A stretch of 64,000 nucleotides of DNA from Zeus faber (GCA_960531495.1 OY482866.1:9808207-9872206), one strand, 5' to 3'. Shown: positions 1 through 14,173, counted from the first letter of the stretch. Numbers and translations are program-made. The notes: a model not told the origin generated them from the sequence alone.

Positions 1-167
1 TAACTTTTGGGTCCTTTTTAGGTCCTAGGACCAGACAAATGGGTGAGATTCAAATATGTGTCCCACTGGACCGATTCCCAAATTGTTGCGCGTGTCTAAA
101 TTCTCCACAAGCCGCCAAATTATTTAAAAAAGCTTTCTGGAAGGAAAATACGATTTTTCCAGATTAA

Positions 168-345
168 TGCTCCTTTGTCTCTGCTGGAGAGATGAGAGTT
201 ACATTGGGGGAAGGATGCTGAGGAGAAGGCCAAAGAGAAGGTTTATGGATGTGGTGAGGGAGGATCTGCAGGCCATTGGTGATAAAATGCGCAGAACAGA
301 AGATATTGAAGGCAGATGATCCGCTGTGGCGACCCCTAACAGGAG
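168..345 (+). mobile_element. RTE-like LINE 3' end fragment
   Basis: The segment reads through a gaggatgctgag-type start and a basic stretch, then ends with cgctgtggcgacccctaaca followed by ggagcagccc and an A-rich tail. This matches the conserved 3' terminus of fish RTE-class non-LTR retrotransposons as I recall it. Only the last part of the reverse transcriptase and the tail remain. Sister fragments are at 18118-18342 and 42640-42853, and tail-only scraps at about 1262-1312 and 43785-43830. Non-functional. Confidence 0.65.
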
Positions 346-685
346 CAGCCCAAAAGAAAAAGAATAATGTTCCTTTGGGTTTTTTTTTAATCTCTCAATG
401 TATTTTTCAGAACAGAGTTTAGTATATATAAATAGTAGATAAATGTTAAACCGTCAAGTTAAATATTCCTGTTAGATTACAATGGTGAATACAGTTCACT
501 TACCGAGAGGCTGAACAGCGCGAATGCCGATCGATGGTTTCCTTTAAAGCGACCATCCCAGTGAAGATCATTCCTCCAAATTCCATGTGATGTGAAGTCA
601 CAATGTGAAACCTGAATGTGAAGATGAAACAGAATATTTTCAAGAACCTTAGCAGGAGACCGACAACACACCCGTTGCTGTTACA

Positions 686-1060
686 ATGGAAGAAGTTAAG
701 GACGTGATGAAGTCTGTTGATGTTGGTGATGCAGATTATGAACAAGTAGCAATGGACAAGTCTCCCTGCAAATACGGCCAGGGGCGAAAATATAATGACA
801 GGTTTGGCCAGGAGTCATGTACAAAGAAACTGGATCCTGATTTAATCGATAGATCACTCTACATGATTGCAGCCTTAACAAAGCCGGCAGGCCGGAGCAT
901 CTATCTAAAGTTTGATTTTGTTTTCTCCCATCACTGCTGTTTTTCCTCTGCTGTGAAAGAAAGTGTAGGATTTTTTTTAGATTTTATATTCGTATCTTTC
1001 ACCGTTCTTTTCAACATCTACAGAAGGGCCAATCTGCCAGAGGCAGTGAAATGTGCATAA
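686..1060 (+). CDS. Unidentified 124-residue open frame, duplicated at 43183
   Basis: The frame opens with MEEVKDVMKSVDVGDADY and contains a Cys-containing stretch CKYGQGRKYNDRFGQ, then becomes hydrophobic and low-complexity after about residue 70. Only the first 70 or so residues look protein-like. The sister copy at 43183 keeps the same start and most of the residues but has an in-frame TAA (tataaataag) about 19 codons in, and a second ATG just after it. I do not recognise the family; CKYG faintly recalls the start of a PBZ zinc finger, but the remaining ligands are missing. Probably an exon fragment or pseudogene carried in the duplicated block. Confidence 0.25.
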   Translation: MEEVKDVMKSVDVGDADYEQVAMDKSPCKYGQGRKYNDRFGQESCTKKLDPDLIDRSLYMIAALTKPAGRSIYLKFDFVFSHHCCFSSAVKESVGFFLDFIFVSFTVLFNIYRRANLPEAVKCA

Positions 1061-1065
1061 AATAT

Positions 1066-2490
1066 TGCGACATGCAATCAAATAATTTCCATTTGTGAAC
1101 AATAAGTAACAAGTGCAGCTGCTTTAATTAACATTTCACTCAAATAAGATTTCGATCAAATCAAAAATACAATAAATATGGCAACTAGATCTAAATAAAT
1201 AATAAGGTTTATGGTGTTGTCCGTCTTGGTTGGGACGTCCCGTTGACATATTTTAAACAATAAATATTGCCGTCCGCTTTGGCGACCCCCAACAGGAGCA
1301 GCCGAAAGAGGAAGTGCTCCCAATTTCCCACTGATACAATTTGTGGAAAAGTGATTAGAACAATCATAGCCCATTGTTAATGCTGGACAAATGGCATTGC
1401 CACTTCAGTATGAACAATGTCAATGATCAGGAGGCAACAAGTACATATGCCAGAATTTAATGCAGTTACACTTTATTGTATTTACAGGAGGCATTCATCC
1501 AGACGGATGAAGTTGTATGATACATATGCACAGCGAGCACAGAACCAATACAGCACAAAGCAGCGCGTCAACACAGTAGAGCCATAGCACCTCCCTTCGG
1601 TCACAACTAGCAACACCTCAATGGAGGAATACACAACATAAACTCGTCTTGCTTCAACATTGTATGAGGGGAGAGCGCGAACGCAGTCCCCCACTACCAG
1701 AAATAATGCAGTCGAGATTCCCACATTTGGGGAATTCGCAGAGGTCAACCCAACCGGAGTGCAATGGCCGGGCCTCACCCTGGGTGAACCACTTTCATGA
1801 TCATGGTGTCTCCCCTGCCAGGTAAGTATGAGTTGTACACGCCAGGCATGGAGGACTCACTCTGCCAAGTGCACGTCAGCCTCACGGTTTTAGCATTTCA
1901 ACATGTTTGCCTATAAACACACCATACTATATATATATCTCCCTCTATATATATAAGTAGTCACTTCTCTACATCCATTCGATCTCAGACGCCGCAAAAT
2001 GTTTTGATTACAAATAGAGTTCCTTATGTTCTCCCATCATGCAATGCGGTATTGTGACGCTACCTTCCTCTAACAGAGCCAGAAAACAAACGAAAGAATA
2101 ATAAATAAAAGAAAAGCTGTGCACATATCACACATGATAAATGATAAACAACCACAAACACCAAATTATTACATTAATGTAAAATGTCAACTCGTATTAT
2201 TGGTATTAGAATCCGACCCGCAAGAACAGTTTTACAAGTGATAAGAAAGAAACGCACAAATACTAAAGTGGACTCTGTGGTTAACGATAAACACATGTGA
2301 ATTCATTCACTACGGTTCATTAACACTGAATTAATAATGCTGTTGTGATTTCAGGCATTAAAATAAATTCAGCAAGACAGACCCCTTGCTAAATGATTCC
2401 CTAATTCTGACACCGACTGGTGGTGATTCGAACCAACTACACCTAAATGCTATGTGATTGTTTTTTTGCGCAAACTTTTTGTTTTAGCGC

Positions 2491-2546
<56 letters not shown>

Positions 2547-2640
2547 CAATAAAAAAATGTATTTAATTATCGCAAACTATCGTCACTATCTCACCATGAA
2601 ATGTTTCTGAAACCTGGCTTTATAAAAAATGTCTGCAGTC
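1066..2640. other. Spacer with no recognised gene
   Basis: This AT-rich spacer recurs almost intact at about 43560-45070. It holds a short RTE-type tail near 1262-1312, a conserved patch at about 1640-1900 that contains a donor-like cag-gtaagt at 1819-1828, and the AAT microsatellite at 2491-2544. No convincing coding region was seen on either strand. Confidence 0.5.
2491..2544. repeat. (AAT)18 microsatellite
   Basis: Uninterrupted AAT units run for 54 bases. The paralogous position at 44946-44983 has a shorter run of the same unit, ending in an AAC-type variant tract. Confidence 0.95.
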
Positions 2641-2757
2641 ACAATTTACACCGAAGTGGAGTGAAAAACTCACCATGAGGACGTCAGCTCAGGTCCCACT
2701 TCTCCTCTGATAGTCCATTTAAAACGAATTCACTCGGCGACATAACCTGCCACATTC

Positions 2758-3066
2758 TTATTGAACAAATACAATATTTCCAAGTGTTGACGTTATTCCA
2801 ACGAGGACAAAATGAATCCACTCTTCCTCGTCCATGTGTGACCTGTGAAAGTTGTCAGACGGAGACTTAACTGGTTGAAAACGAGCTGCGAGTTTATAGG
2901 TGAAACCGTCACTGAACTCAAACCAAACTGTATTTATCAAGCGGCTGAGAATGACTCGTAGGAATTGGGTTAAAAGTTTGAGTAGAACATTAAAGTTAGT
3001 TGTGACGTTCACTTCCCTTACTCTCAGCGAGGAGTGGGATTTTACTTTGAGACTGAATGACGTCAC
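2758..3066 (-). other. Conserved 102-codon open frame of unknown nature
   Basis: The frame encodes a Leu-rich stretch, then FTYKLAARFQPVKSP and an acidic HMDEEEW motif. Related frames are found at 32226-32480 and 45205-45438 with nearly the same sequence after the first 25 codons. Copy 3 diverges at its 5' side, where an unrelated run including poly(A) is inserted. Conservation among three recent duplicates does not by itself prove coding. I recognise no domain. Confidence 0.2.
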
Positions 3067-3569
3067 CGTTTTACGTCAGCCATAAAGTAGAACTATTGTA
3101 ACCAGATAAGTAATGTAAATATGTTGTATTTTCCATGTTGAGTCTTTTGTTTTATGCTTGTTTATTTCCAGTTTTTCCAGATTTCAAACCACGATATATA
3201 CTTAATATTAATGTCGCCTTCTACTCCTATCAGACCTGGACCAGCTCCACTATACAACGAGATGTACAACATTTTTCATTGTTATTGCAAAGCAGAGCAG
3301 CGTTCCATTTTAGAAGAAGGCTCCAAGGAGATCATAATGTTAAGATGGGATCCCAAATCACACTTTCTTGGTACATGTGGTAATCCCTCCAACCGCCATT
3401 CAATATGCAACAAGATTTGGATTTAATAATTTACAACCAAACTCTTATAATGACTTAAATTTAATTAAAAACTATTCTAGTTTTATCAGTTTGATTGCTA
3501 TTTTATTAAGTTAATATTTTAATAAAAACATTTTGAGCAAAGAAACAATATCTCAGAAGGTGGCTTAGG

Positions 3570-4400
3570 GTCTGTTGGTATTTGCACATTAGTGCAGTGT
3601 GAATGGCTGCATCGAACTGACCGATCCAATGGAAAATATCCAGATGCACCACCATGCCATTGTTTACCCAAGCCTGAACCAAGGTTTCCAGAGCCGTCAG
3701 GCCTTGTTGGGGACAACACCCACGGGTGATGTACAGGATCTTGGGCAGACTGGTTGGCCTGCTGGAACCTGTCCATCACGAAACAACACATAGGCCCCAG
3801 ACTCTCGGAGGACTCCTCACACGTTAACATGTTAACCTTTGAAAGATGTGAGAAACTCTAATTGTTCCAGATTGAGATTGTACTGTTATGTTAATTAATT
3901 TGTTTGTAAAACACCATGAGACACTTCATTTAAAAATGAAATACTGATGAAAAAAAACCCAGCAGGCATGATGAAGGAGACGAGCAGAGGGCATCTCTCT
4001 TGGAGGAGGTGGAGAAAATGTGTCCCGGCGCTGACACAATCCCCCTGGGTTCCGCTGGACTCATCAGTAGGGTGGTATACAAGTCCTTCCTCTGGAGATA
4101 ATCCTCAAAGTGATTCTCCTGAATCCGTTGCCACACCTTCACCACGTTGTTCCTTCAGTCTGGTATCGCAGAAGCCGCCACCACATTCTTGTCCGCACCA
4201 CGTCTGTAAAGTAATCAATATGGCAAGATTGTCTGATGTTACTTCTTTAAGGCATGTTAGGTGTACACAAATGTTCAGTGCACTCACTTCTTGGTGAGGA
4301 TGTCAGGGAACATGGCTTGGTGAGCCTCACTGAGATGAGACAAACTTAAATCCAAAGCACGACCCCAAACACAATCAAGTTGCATTAACAGTTCTTTACG
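3570..4400 (-). pseudogene. Exon-like fragments of an unidentified spliced gene, copy 1
   Basis: Read on the minus strand from about 4340 down, one piece ends ...AMFPDILTKK followed by a gtgagt donor at about 4284-4290. The next piece follows a ttactttacag acceptor near 4207-4217 and contains VKVWQRIQENHFEDYLQ and LLMSPAEPRG after a frame break. A third piece holds GPMCCFVMDRFQQANQSAQ and PWVLSPTRPDGSG. Compared with copy 2, this copy lacks the start of the third piece and about 90 bases after SAPGHIF. I do not recognise the parent gene. Frame breaks and deletions make it a pseudogene. Confidence 0.4.
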
Positions 4401-5395
4401 AGGGGTACACGCAAAAAAAAAAAAAAAAGAGGAAAGGGGGTCAAAACAGGTCATCAGTTTGTAAGGCAAATTCAAAGGGGATGGGCGAAGTGAATCCAAA
4501 TACCAGAAAGAACCAAATCAGAATGGTACACTGGAAAGCGAGGTGGAAAAAATAATTTTGCAGGGGCTGAGTGAAACTGGACCAGTATATCGAGACTGGG
4601 GTGCAGGTCACGTCAGGGGCTGGAGAGAGTGACTATCTGAAACGATTGGAGACCATGACGGCATATATGACAAACATAGAAGTTAGCATCCAATAATCGA
4701 GGTGTAACATTTAGTGTTAAATGTTATACTTTGTTTTGAAATTATTCATTTACAGGGGAATTTGGAGATATCACGATTGCAATCCACTTAAATGCTCCTA
4801 GTTTAAAAAATGTGTGTGGGGAATGTGCGTCAGAAAGACAACAGTTCTTTCTTAGTCATTTGCTTCTATCTAGTGGCTGAGAGATGTAAACACACCCGAC
4901 GGAGCAACACACCACACTTTACACCGACAAATTCCTCAATTTGGAAAATGTACTTGGGGAGAATGTACAAGATGTACAAGATCATCCCAAACAAGAAATT
5001 TACTTATTGTCATGTTCGAAACATTCAAAAATTGTTATATTTAAGGATTTATCATTATTGTAGTTTTTCCAAAATAACGTTTTTCTTCATGATTTTTCAT
5101 GTCCGCCCATCCCGGACACAATTTTCATTAGTACTCATGCTGTACACTCCTCCTTGATGATTTCACCTTTTGTTTCATCTCAACAATAATCAGAAAGGTG
5201 AAGGTGTCAATCGTTTTCAACCATTTCGGGAGGAGGCACTTTTGGATCATTTGTGCAGCACATTGTCTGCTTTTGGCGTCATGAGAAACCACGTGACCCC
5301 GACCCAGCTCTGGACCAATCAGTACATCCAGCTCTGGACCAACCCTAATCAATAATATTGATTGATCATTTTGTTTTATCAAAATAACACTGTTA

Positions 5396-6290
5396 CATCC
5401 GCGTTATGGCATGGTCACATGTATAAATATAAAAAAATAATTCTAAAAAAATTGGCCCCACCTCGTACGAGAGAGGTAGGGCATATTTTTTAATTTGTAA
5501 TGTTTTAATCGGATTGTATACATATAACACTATTCTATACTTTCGGAAAACAATAACTATCTTGTATCCCACTAAAGTATCCTTAAGTGCAATAAAATAA
5601 AGGTTTTCATATACCACATCAACATCCCGTAATCCAGGTCGCTTCGAAGCTCAATAACTGCAATTCACCGACACCAATAACAACCCTTTTGTTTATTTTT
5701 GCAATATTGAGGTTTGCATTATTTTGTGTTTAAAATGATTAAATGCCATTGTTTTATTGTCCTTTACTTTTGGCGGACTTTTCAAATAACACCAGCTGCC
5801 ACGTATTAGACCACTCTGGACATAGCGCGAACGGTGCCATCACTCACAATTTGGAGATTTTATCTTTGGAATGTTGTTCCAAAGCTCTAATGAGATTGAT
5901 TCTGCTAAAATCTTAAAAAATATGACATTTACTGTATTTGTTCACTGTTTAGATGGCTATGCATGTGTTTGTTTTATTTTCTGTTTTGTTAAATATACAC
6001 CGGATGTTCATATACCCACAATGACAGTAAAATAATGTAAAACATTTGCGTTGTTAAGTCGTGTTAAATATTTAAAAAATATGAACTTTCATAATCATCC
6101 CATCTTGTTTCTCATTTTCAACCAAAAAAGATCATGTTATTACAATTGCTCTCATATGATAACCATGCACTGCATTTGACACGATGTAAGTGTTTTTAAT
6201 AATCAGCTAAAAAGTAATTTACAAAACTCAGTTTCTGTGTTCTAGTCATAAAATACAACTGGCGCATGCCCAGTGTCGCTTGCAAACTCT
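5396..6290. other. AT-rich spacer upstream of H2B
   Basis: No gene was seen. From about 5610 onward this spacer is the start of the inverted duplication whose partner ends at about 30555. A short motif around 5612-5690 (ccacatcaacatccc ... caataacaacc) also recurs, inverted, beside each H2A 3' flank (about 12830-12915, 30475-30555, 38335-38425). Confidence 0.5.
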
Positions 6291-6292
6291 AC

Positions 6293-6349
6293 CCAATCAC
6301 GTTGAGGGATTCACAGAGCAAAATTTGCATCAAGATTCTATTATATAAA
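6293..6349 (+). promoter_or_regulatory. H2B promoter (CCAAT, octamer, TATA)
   Basis: A CCAAT box is at 6293-6297, an ATTTGCAT octamer at 6323-6330 and a TATATAAA box at 6342-6349, about 53-60 bases before the ATG. The octamer is the well-known Oct-1 site of vertebrate H2B genes and drives S-phase expression. Confidence 0.85.
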
Positions 6350-6365
6350 GCAGCACCGGTGTTAG

Positions 6366-6776
<411 letters not shown>

Positions 6777-6803
6777 TCCGAGCGCTCAGCTTCTCAAAGT
6801 AAA

Positions 6804-6819
6804 GGTCCTTTTCAGGACC
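6804..6819 (+). terminator. Histone mRNA 3' stem-loop (H2B)
   Basis: GGTCCT-TTTC-AGGACC forms a perfect 6-bp stem with a 4-base loop followed by ACCCA, the cleavage context. It binds SLBP and replaces a poly(A) tail. Confidence 0.95.
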
Positions 6820-6839
6820 ACCCACACTGTCAAATGAAG

Positions 6840-7245
6840 GCTTTTCCGTTACTCAATCACAATGAAGATTCGGTGTTTATTCCACCAATTTTATGTATAT
6901 TGTTTTTATATCGGAAACTCATGCAGTTTATACACCACACTCCTCACGAATTATTAATGTATCAATTCTATAATACAAAATATTTATTTTGAACTAATTT
7001 CTTACTAAATACACTCATCCAACCAGAGCCCCTGGAGGAATACTCAAAATGGCGGGAAGTTTCCTAAAACTCAAGCCGGGGGGAAAAAGTGAGTTCAGTC
7101 CTGACAATAACTGCATAAATTAAATATAATATTGCGGCCAAGAGGGCGTTATGGAACTGTGTGTATGTATGTATATATATATATATATATGAGTAAAATG
7201 TATTTAATTTCCATACCACGGATGGTGGTTTGTTACTGGGGGGCG
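6840..7245. other. Spacer between H2B and the H4 relic
   Basis: AT-rich sequence with a short TA run at about 7172-7190. It matches the reverse complement of about 28880-29290. No gene was seen. Confidence 0.5.
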
Positions 7246-7389
7246 GGCTCTGAAAAGAGTCTTTGTTTAGTGGAGTTGTTGCAGAGTTTTACCGCCGAAG
7301 CCGGACAGGGTGCGTCCCTGCCTCTTCAGAGCGTAGACCACATCCATGGTGGTGACGGTCTTTCTTTTCGCGTACTCGGTGTAGGTGAC
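7246..7389 (-). pseudogene. Truncated histone H4 relic with its 3' stem-loop
   Basis: Only the last 33 codons of H4 remain (from [10 protein letters not shown] to GFGG, at 7291-7389). The 5' part of the gene is gone: H4 upstream flanking sequence (gtcatacaaacatggttt) is fused directly to the C-terminal part. Substitutions are H to Y in TEHAKR, A to T in TAMDV and Y to S in TLYGFGG, and the stop codon is destroyed because one T is missing after GGT. A near-intact stem-loop remains at 7246-7261. The same lesions occur in the copy at 28731, so the damage predates the inverted duplication. Confidence 0.92.
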
Positions 7390-7399
7390 GGTCATACAA

Positions 7400-9180
7400 A
7401 CATGGTTTGACATTCCGTTGGAAAATTCAATTTCGCGGGTCAACAGGACGAGACTTCTGTTCCATTGGTCGTCAGTACTTGATTTGAAAATTAAATACCA
7501 TAATATCTGAAAAATGAATATATCCTAATTATAATATTGCAGACAAAATGCAGTTCTACCTCTTTTCAATAAGTTACTTTTCTCTAGACAATTTTCTAAG
7601 GTATTTATCACTTTATTTTTAAAAAACTCACAATACAATTGCATTTTCACTCTGTTCTTTGTTCCAATTGAAGTTCATTAATTGGAAATGTCATTAGTAA
7701 CATTTCCATGTTCCAGAACTGAGTTATTACTTTCCAGTATGATCATTTTTAAAAATCAGATAAGGGCAGATGGTAAACCAAGCGATATAATTCTTATTTA
7801 TTTAAAATTTCACTCAAACATAACTTTATTTTTTGAGCCATACAAATCTATGATAAACTTTTATGAAATAAAATTTCATAAACAATTCCATTAAGACTCC
7901 ACGGTCATGTTCGGCCATCTAGTGGCGACGACGTGAAACTACATGAAACTCAAGTCAAGAAAATAACAATATTTATCTTAGAAAAGTAACGGTTCTTGAA
8001 ATGGAACTGGGAAATAGTAGGAGGGTGAGGGGGAATAATGCATTCGTTTGTGGCGTCGGGCATTTATTGTAAAACAGACCAGGGCCTATTTGAGTTTTCA
8101 TTTGAGATTCATGAGGCCCTAATCTTCCATAAATCCTTAACTATTTCCTACCTATCGGTTCATTCCGAATAAGATTGTATTTATTTAATTTAGCAGTGGT
8201 AAAATATATAGTATGGATAGAATAGCTCATATCTGAAGGCTAAACAGATAAAGACACTTGACGTGGTTAAATGTCTCAGCAAATAATCAGTGTCCTAAAT
8301 GGTGTGATGAATATTACCTGATATATTAACATTAGACAACAAACCCCTCAATGTTTCTGATCCTCTTCATCACTCTTTCGTTTTGAATAAAAGTTGTACC
8401 GTCATCACTATTTGATTTTTAAATTCAGTGTAATAAATGTAGGAAATTAAGGTTACCTTCCGTCGCCGCCAAAAGCTTTTATCCATTACTCCATAGTGAC
8501 ATGAAAGTAACAAAGTTGATTTTCTTTAATTGTGCGTATGTGAGGCAAGAATACGATTCATATATTGTTTGAAATTGAATATATTGTGCATTACTTTATG
8601 AATTGAATATAAGTATACTTTTGACATCATACATGTCTATGTAACGTCAGAGTATTTACAACTAAGCCACCATGCCAGTACAAGGGTAAAGGTGCTGCAG
8701 TAAATATAATAATAAAAAGGACAATATTTGGGGAATCAGCAGCTGAGGACTGTTGAATCACCCCACAGCAGTTGCTCAGCATTGTAGGCCGCTCATAAAC
8801 AGATTTCATAGTGAAATGACTTTCAAATAAATCCATCTCATGGTATCACTGTGGCATTCGTTTGTTACATCGAATAAATTGTGTCAGTGAGTCATGTTGG
8901 ACATGTTTTCATATAAGTAACTGCATTTTCATTGGGTTTTATCCTTTATATAAATGCAGACATCAAAGCTACAAGTGGATACATTTGTCGTACAGCTGAT
9001 AAATAGTGGACAAAAAAAATTGTCTAGTTACGTAATTATAACATTTTCCGGTGAGGAGGATGTTATAAAATTGTGTTTTAAATCTAATGTGCAATCTGGA
9101 TACTTTACAGAGTGGACACCCCTGTAAAGTATATTGTGATATTTTTTAGTGGATAACTTGTCCCACGTAAGACTCTACAA
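7400..9180. other. AT-rich spacer, no gene seen
   Basis: About 7400-8475 is the inverted partner of 27640-28725. About 8550-9000 is present again at 35370-35790 in the same orientation and at 22005-22500 inverted. A gtttcatgtagtttc-like patch near 7930 also occurs in the partner. No open frame looks coding. Confidence 0.5.
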
Positions 9181-9183
9181 GGA

Positions 9184-9221
9184 AGCTCTTTACAGTAGAC
9201 TTGGGGGCCCTGAAAAGGGCC
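9184..9221 (-). terminator. H4 3' stem-loop and histone downstream element
   Basis: On the minus strand the stem GGCCCT-TTTC-AGGGCC is at 9206-9221. It is followed by a purine-rich AAAGAGCT at 9184-9191, the type of site bound by U7 snRNA for 3' cleavage. Confidence 0.92.
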
Positions 9222-9245
9222 TTTGTTTAGTGGAGTCGTTGCAGT

Positions 9246-9653
<408 letters not shown>

Positions 9654-10403
9654 CTACGCTGTAAGTCCTACAAACATGGTTTCGTCTTTCCGTTGGAGAG
9701 TTGTCAATTGCGCGGGTTAACGGGACGAGACTGTTGTGTTCCAACTGTCATCACTACTTTATTTCTTTTACCTTCTGCAGTACGTCACAAACGCCCGCTC
9801 CATACTCTAATAGCATAATGTCCTCCCAGCGATTGTTATTAGAAACTGAATTATTACTTTATCTTGGCCTAAAAACGACGTACGTTTAAAGTACCCAGTA
9901 ATACTTGAAGCTGCAGTTTTGAGTTCCATGTTGCGTGCTTTATTTTGATGAATTTAATACCCAATGAACACGCAGCGATTGAGGACTCCTGTTTAACTGC
10001 TATTTTAACTATGGATGTAATGTCACACTGAAAACATGACAATTACATCCATGAATATAATTAAATTATTTAAAATAGAATGTACCATATTTCAAGCAAA
10101 CTAAAATGAAGCGCACGGTCTCATCCACCGAGAGAAACTGGTTTGTCATTTATGGACATTCTCAGTAGTATGACTGTATGGGGCTTTCCAGCTTTGGCGT
10201 TGCGTATTGATTATAATAATTATAGCTGCAGGCAGCAATAGGCAGAGTCCAGGGTGGTCGGCTCCTCATTAGAGTTGTGTTTTGTGAAGTTTATTCGTTC
10301 TGGCCTGGTTACAGTGCATTTCCACACACACGATACATATGGAATACATCATTAAATTTGGCACTGTTGACTAACGGAAAAGCCTTCATTTGACAGTGTG
10401 GGT

Positions 10404-10419
10404 GGCCCTGAAAAGGACC
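10404..10419 (-). terminator. Histone mRNA 3' stem-loop (H2B 10444)
   Basis: On the minus strand this reads GGTCCT-TTTC-AGGGCC; one pair is G-U, the rest are Watson-Crick. Confidence 0.9.
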
Positions 10420-10443
10420 TTTAGCTTGAGAAAAGCGCTCGGA

Positions 10444-10911
<468 letters not shown>

Positions 10912-11643
10912 CTAAGTCATACAAACATGGTTTCGTCTTTCCGTTGGAGAGTTGTCAATTGCGCGGGTTAACGGGACGAGACTGTTGTGTTCCAACTGTC
11001 ATCACTACTTTATTTATTTTACAAATATTTATTGTTTATATGACCTTCAGCAGTACGTCACAAACGCCCGCCCCTATACCGAATTATTTATTTATCTTGG
11101 CCTAAAAACGACGTATGTTTAAAGTACCCAGTAATACTTGAATCTGCAGTTTTGAGTTCCATGTTGTGTGCTTTATTTTGATGGATTGACTACCCGATGA
11201 ACACGCAGCGAATTGGAGGATATGTTTAACTTCCCTTTTAACTATGAATGTAATTAAATAACAGTACAAACATGACAAATACATACATGACTAATTTAAT
11301 TATTTACAATAGAATGTACAACATTTCAAGCAAACTAGAATGAAGCACGCGCGCACAGTCTCAATAACTGAGAGAAACTGGTTTATTTGATTTATGGACA
11401 GGCTCAGTAGTATGATGACTGTATGGGGCTTTCCAGCTTTGACGTTCCGTATTATAATAAATATAGCTGCAGGCAGCAATAGGCAGAGTCCAGGGTGGTC
11501 GGCTCCTCATTAAAGTTGTATCTTGTGACGGCAGAAGTTTGTTCTGGTTACAGGGTGATTCTATACGAGATACATACGGATCAAAGATCATTCAATTTGT
11601 CACCATTGACTAATGGAAAAGCCTTTGTCTGACAGTGTGGGGT

Positions 11644-11659
11644 GGTCCTGAAAAGGACC
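11644..11659 (-). terminator. Histone mRNA 3' stem-loop (H2B 11687)
   Basis: A perfect GGTCCT / AGGACC 6-bp stem with a 4-base loop on the minus strand. Confidence 0.94.
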
Positions 11660-11686
11660 TTTGTTTTGAGAAGCTGAGCGCTCGGT

Positions 11687-12082
<396 letters not shown>

Positions 12083-12115
12083 CTACCTCTGACCTGGCAG
12101 CGACTATGCTACTGC

Positions 12116-12168
12116 TTATATAGAATTCTGATGCAAATGACGCTTTGTAAATCCCTCAAAGTGATTGG
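12116..12168 (-). promoter_or_regulatory. H2B promoter (TATA, octamer, CCAAT)
   Basis: Minus-strand TATATAA at 12116-12122, octamer ATGCAAAT at 12131-12138 and CCAAT (attgg) at 12164-12168. Confidence 0.85.
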
Positions 12169-12169
12169 G

Positions 12170-13300
12170 TAGAGCTTGCAGGTGACACTGGGCATGCGCC
12201 AGTTGGTTTTGAAGACTATAACAGAAACTGAGGTTTGAAAACGAATGTCCGTAGATGTACTTTTATCTGATTATTAAAACGACTTATATTAAGATTAATG
12301 CACTACATGGTTTTCATATGAGAGCAATTGAACAACATGCTCCTTTTTGATTGCAAATGAGAATGAGAAACAAGATGGGATCATGATTAAAGTTCATTTT
12401 TTTTTTTTTAATTTACTACTTAACTGCACAAATGTTTCATCATAAGTGTTTTGCTTTTAAATGAAATAATTTAAGATGTATCAACTCACTTTTTTGTGGG
12501 TATATGAAGACAAAATAGAAATATATTTACGAAAACAAACAGCGAGCAGGTGCATATCAATGTAAATATTGAAAATATGAATGTATTTTTTTTTTTACGC
12601 TTTTAGTAGAATGAAATGAATTACAGAGAATTCCAAAGATAAAATCCAAAACTCTGAGTAATTCCGCAGCTCGTGTTGTGTCCGGATTGGTCCAGTGCTG
12701 GGCAGCTGGTGTGTTATTTGAAAAGTCCGCCAAAAGTAACTGACACAAACACAATGGCATCGAATTGTTTTTTACACAGAATCAACATAAACAGAACCTA
12801 TGAATAGAAACGTCGACATTACAATAATTTTCAACCCAATGGTTGTGATTGGTGTCAGGGAATTTCAGTTATTGGGCTTCCAAGCGACCTGGATTTTGTG
12901 GAGTTGACGTGGTAAATTCAAGAGGTTTGTTTGTCACATACATACGTTCATACAAATACATAGTGAAATGTCTTGGCAATGCACCCGGAGCTTATGCACA
13001 ATTGTTACTAAACCAAACATAATAACTGACCTCATTACTGCCTAGCTAAGTAACTGAGTCCTAAAATGTAATGCAGTTAGTGAACAGAACATATAGAGCA
13101 AAATATATAAATAAGGGATATACAGTGGAGTTAGAAAAAACAAATTAAGGGAATATTAATGCATATTTGATAGGCTATTGGTATTTACAGATGCACAGTA
13201 AAGTGCATGTGAAAAAAAGTGAGTACAGGGATATGCAGTACAATGTAAATGACAATAACTATTAAACTGAGAATAGGTTCAAAAAAATTTGCTCTTTACA
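12170..13300. other. Spacer between H2B and H2A with a LINE tail
   Basis: AT-rich spacer with no gene. The part from about 12240 to 12900 recurs at 29890-30550, 37700-38420 and, inverted, at 20900-21350. It includes gtccggattggtccag and a conserved aagtccgcc patch. A LINE 3' tail fills 12916-13260. Confidence 0.5.
12916..13260 (-). mobile_element. LINE 3'-tail fragment, H2A flank copy 1
   Basis: The plus strand begins ttcaagaggtttgtttgtca and continues through gtgaaatgtcttggcaatgc, close to the 3' untranslated tail of the larger LINE at 18598-20200 read in reverse. No coding part remains. Copies at 30556-30880 and 38428-38770 occupy the same place beside the other two H2A genes and were duplicated with them; another is at 25918-26215. 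Confidence 0.7.
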
Positions 13301-13311
13301 TAGAAGTGGGT

Positions 13312-13327
13312 GGCTCTTAAAAGAGCC
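13312..13327 (-). terminator. Histone mRNA 3' stem-loop (H2A 13360)
   Basis: GGCTCT-TTTA-AGAGCC on the minus strand. A purine-rich AAAGAGCAAA (plus strand gctctttaca, 13291-13300) downstream fits a U7 site. Confidence 0.94.
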
Positions 13328-13359
13328 TTTGGGTTTTTTTCCGAAGCGATCCAGTAGAT

Positions 13360-13860
<501 letters not shown>

Positions 13861-13869
13861 CAGAATTAA

Positions 13870-14173
13870 GCCCCAGAACCGTAACGCAGCAAATCCAAAG
13901 CAGTAGTTTGTGTCTGCAATCAAGTGATTTGTTTTTTTGTATTTTCTAACTGAAATTAGATTATTTATATCCATGTTGTGCTTTTTTATTCATTGTTTAT
14001 AGTATTTATAAATACACTTCGTTTCTCGGTAAATAATCCGTTTTAAACACTGCTAATTATTAATCATAATAATTTGTATTTCAATTAATCTTTTAATTTT
14101 ATTTTTTAATTACAATTATTCTCTCCACCACAGTTGTGAGTTGAAAAAAATATAGTCATGTCGCAAAGTCCTG

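Larger units (their letters stand above)
1..3555 (+). repeat. Segmental duplication, left copy (partner about 42485-46010)
   Basis: This block aligns by eye, in the same order and strand, with about 42485-46010. Shared landmarks are the opening motif ggtcctaggaccagacaaat, the RTE-like tail, the open frame at 686, an AAT microsatellite and the conserved block from 2640 on. The two copies differ by scattered substitutions and small indels. A shorter copy of its first 600 bases is at 17967-18600. The repeat brackets most of the histone cluster, so unequal exchange between copies could remove or multiply histone genes. End points are approximate because no alignment was run. Confidence 0.8.
2641..5395. 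repeat. Triplicated module, copy 1 (others at 32100-35255 and, in part, 45088-46010)
   Basis: The block starts at acaatttacaccgaagtgga and is present three times in the window. Copies 1 and 2 match over roughly 2.7 kb; copy 3 stops after about 0.9 kb. On the minus strand it carries an open frame at 2758-3066 that is conserved in the other copies, and a set of exon-like pieces at about 3570-4400 (listed separately). It probably derives from part of a host gene captured in the cluster. Confidence 0.7.

Noticed and set aside
686..880. A PBZ-type poly(ADP-ribose)-binding zinc finger
   Set aside because: Only the CKYG start fits; the second Cys and the His ligands are not in place.
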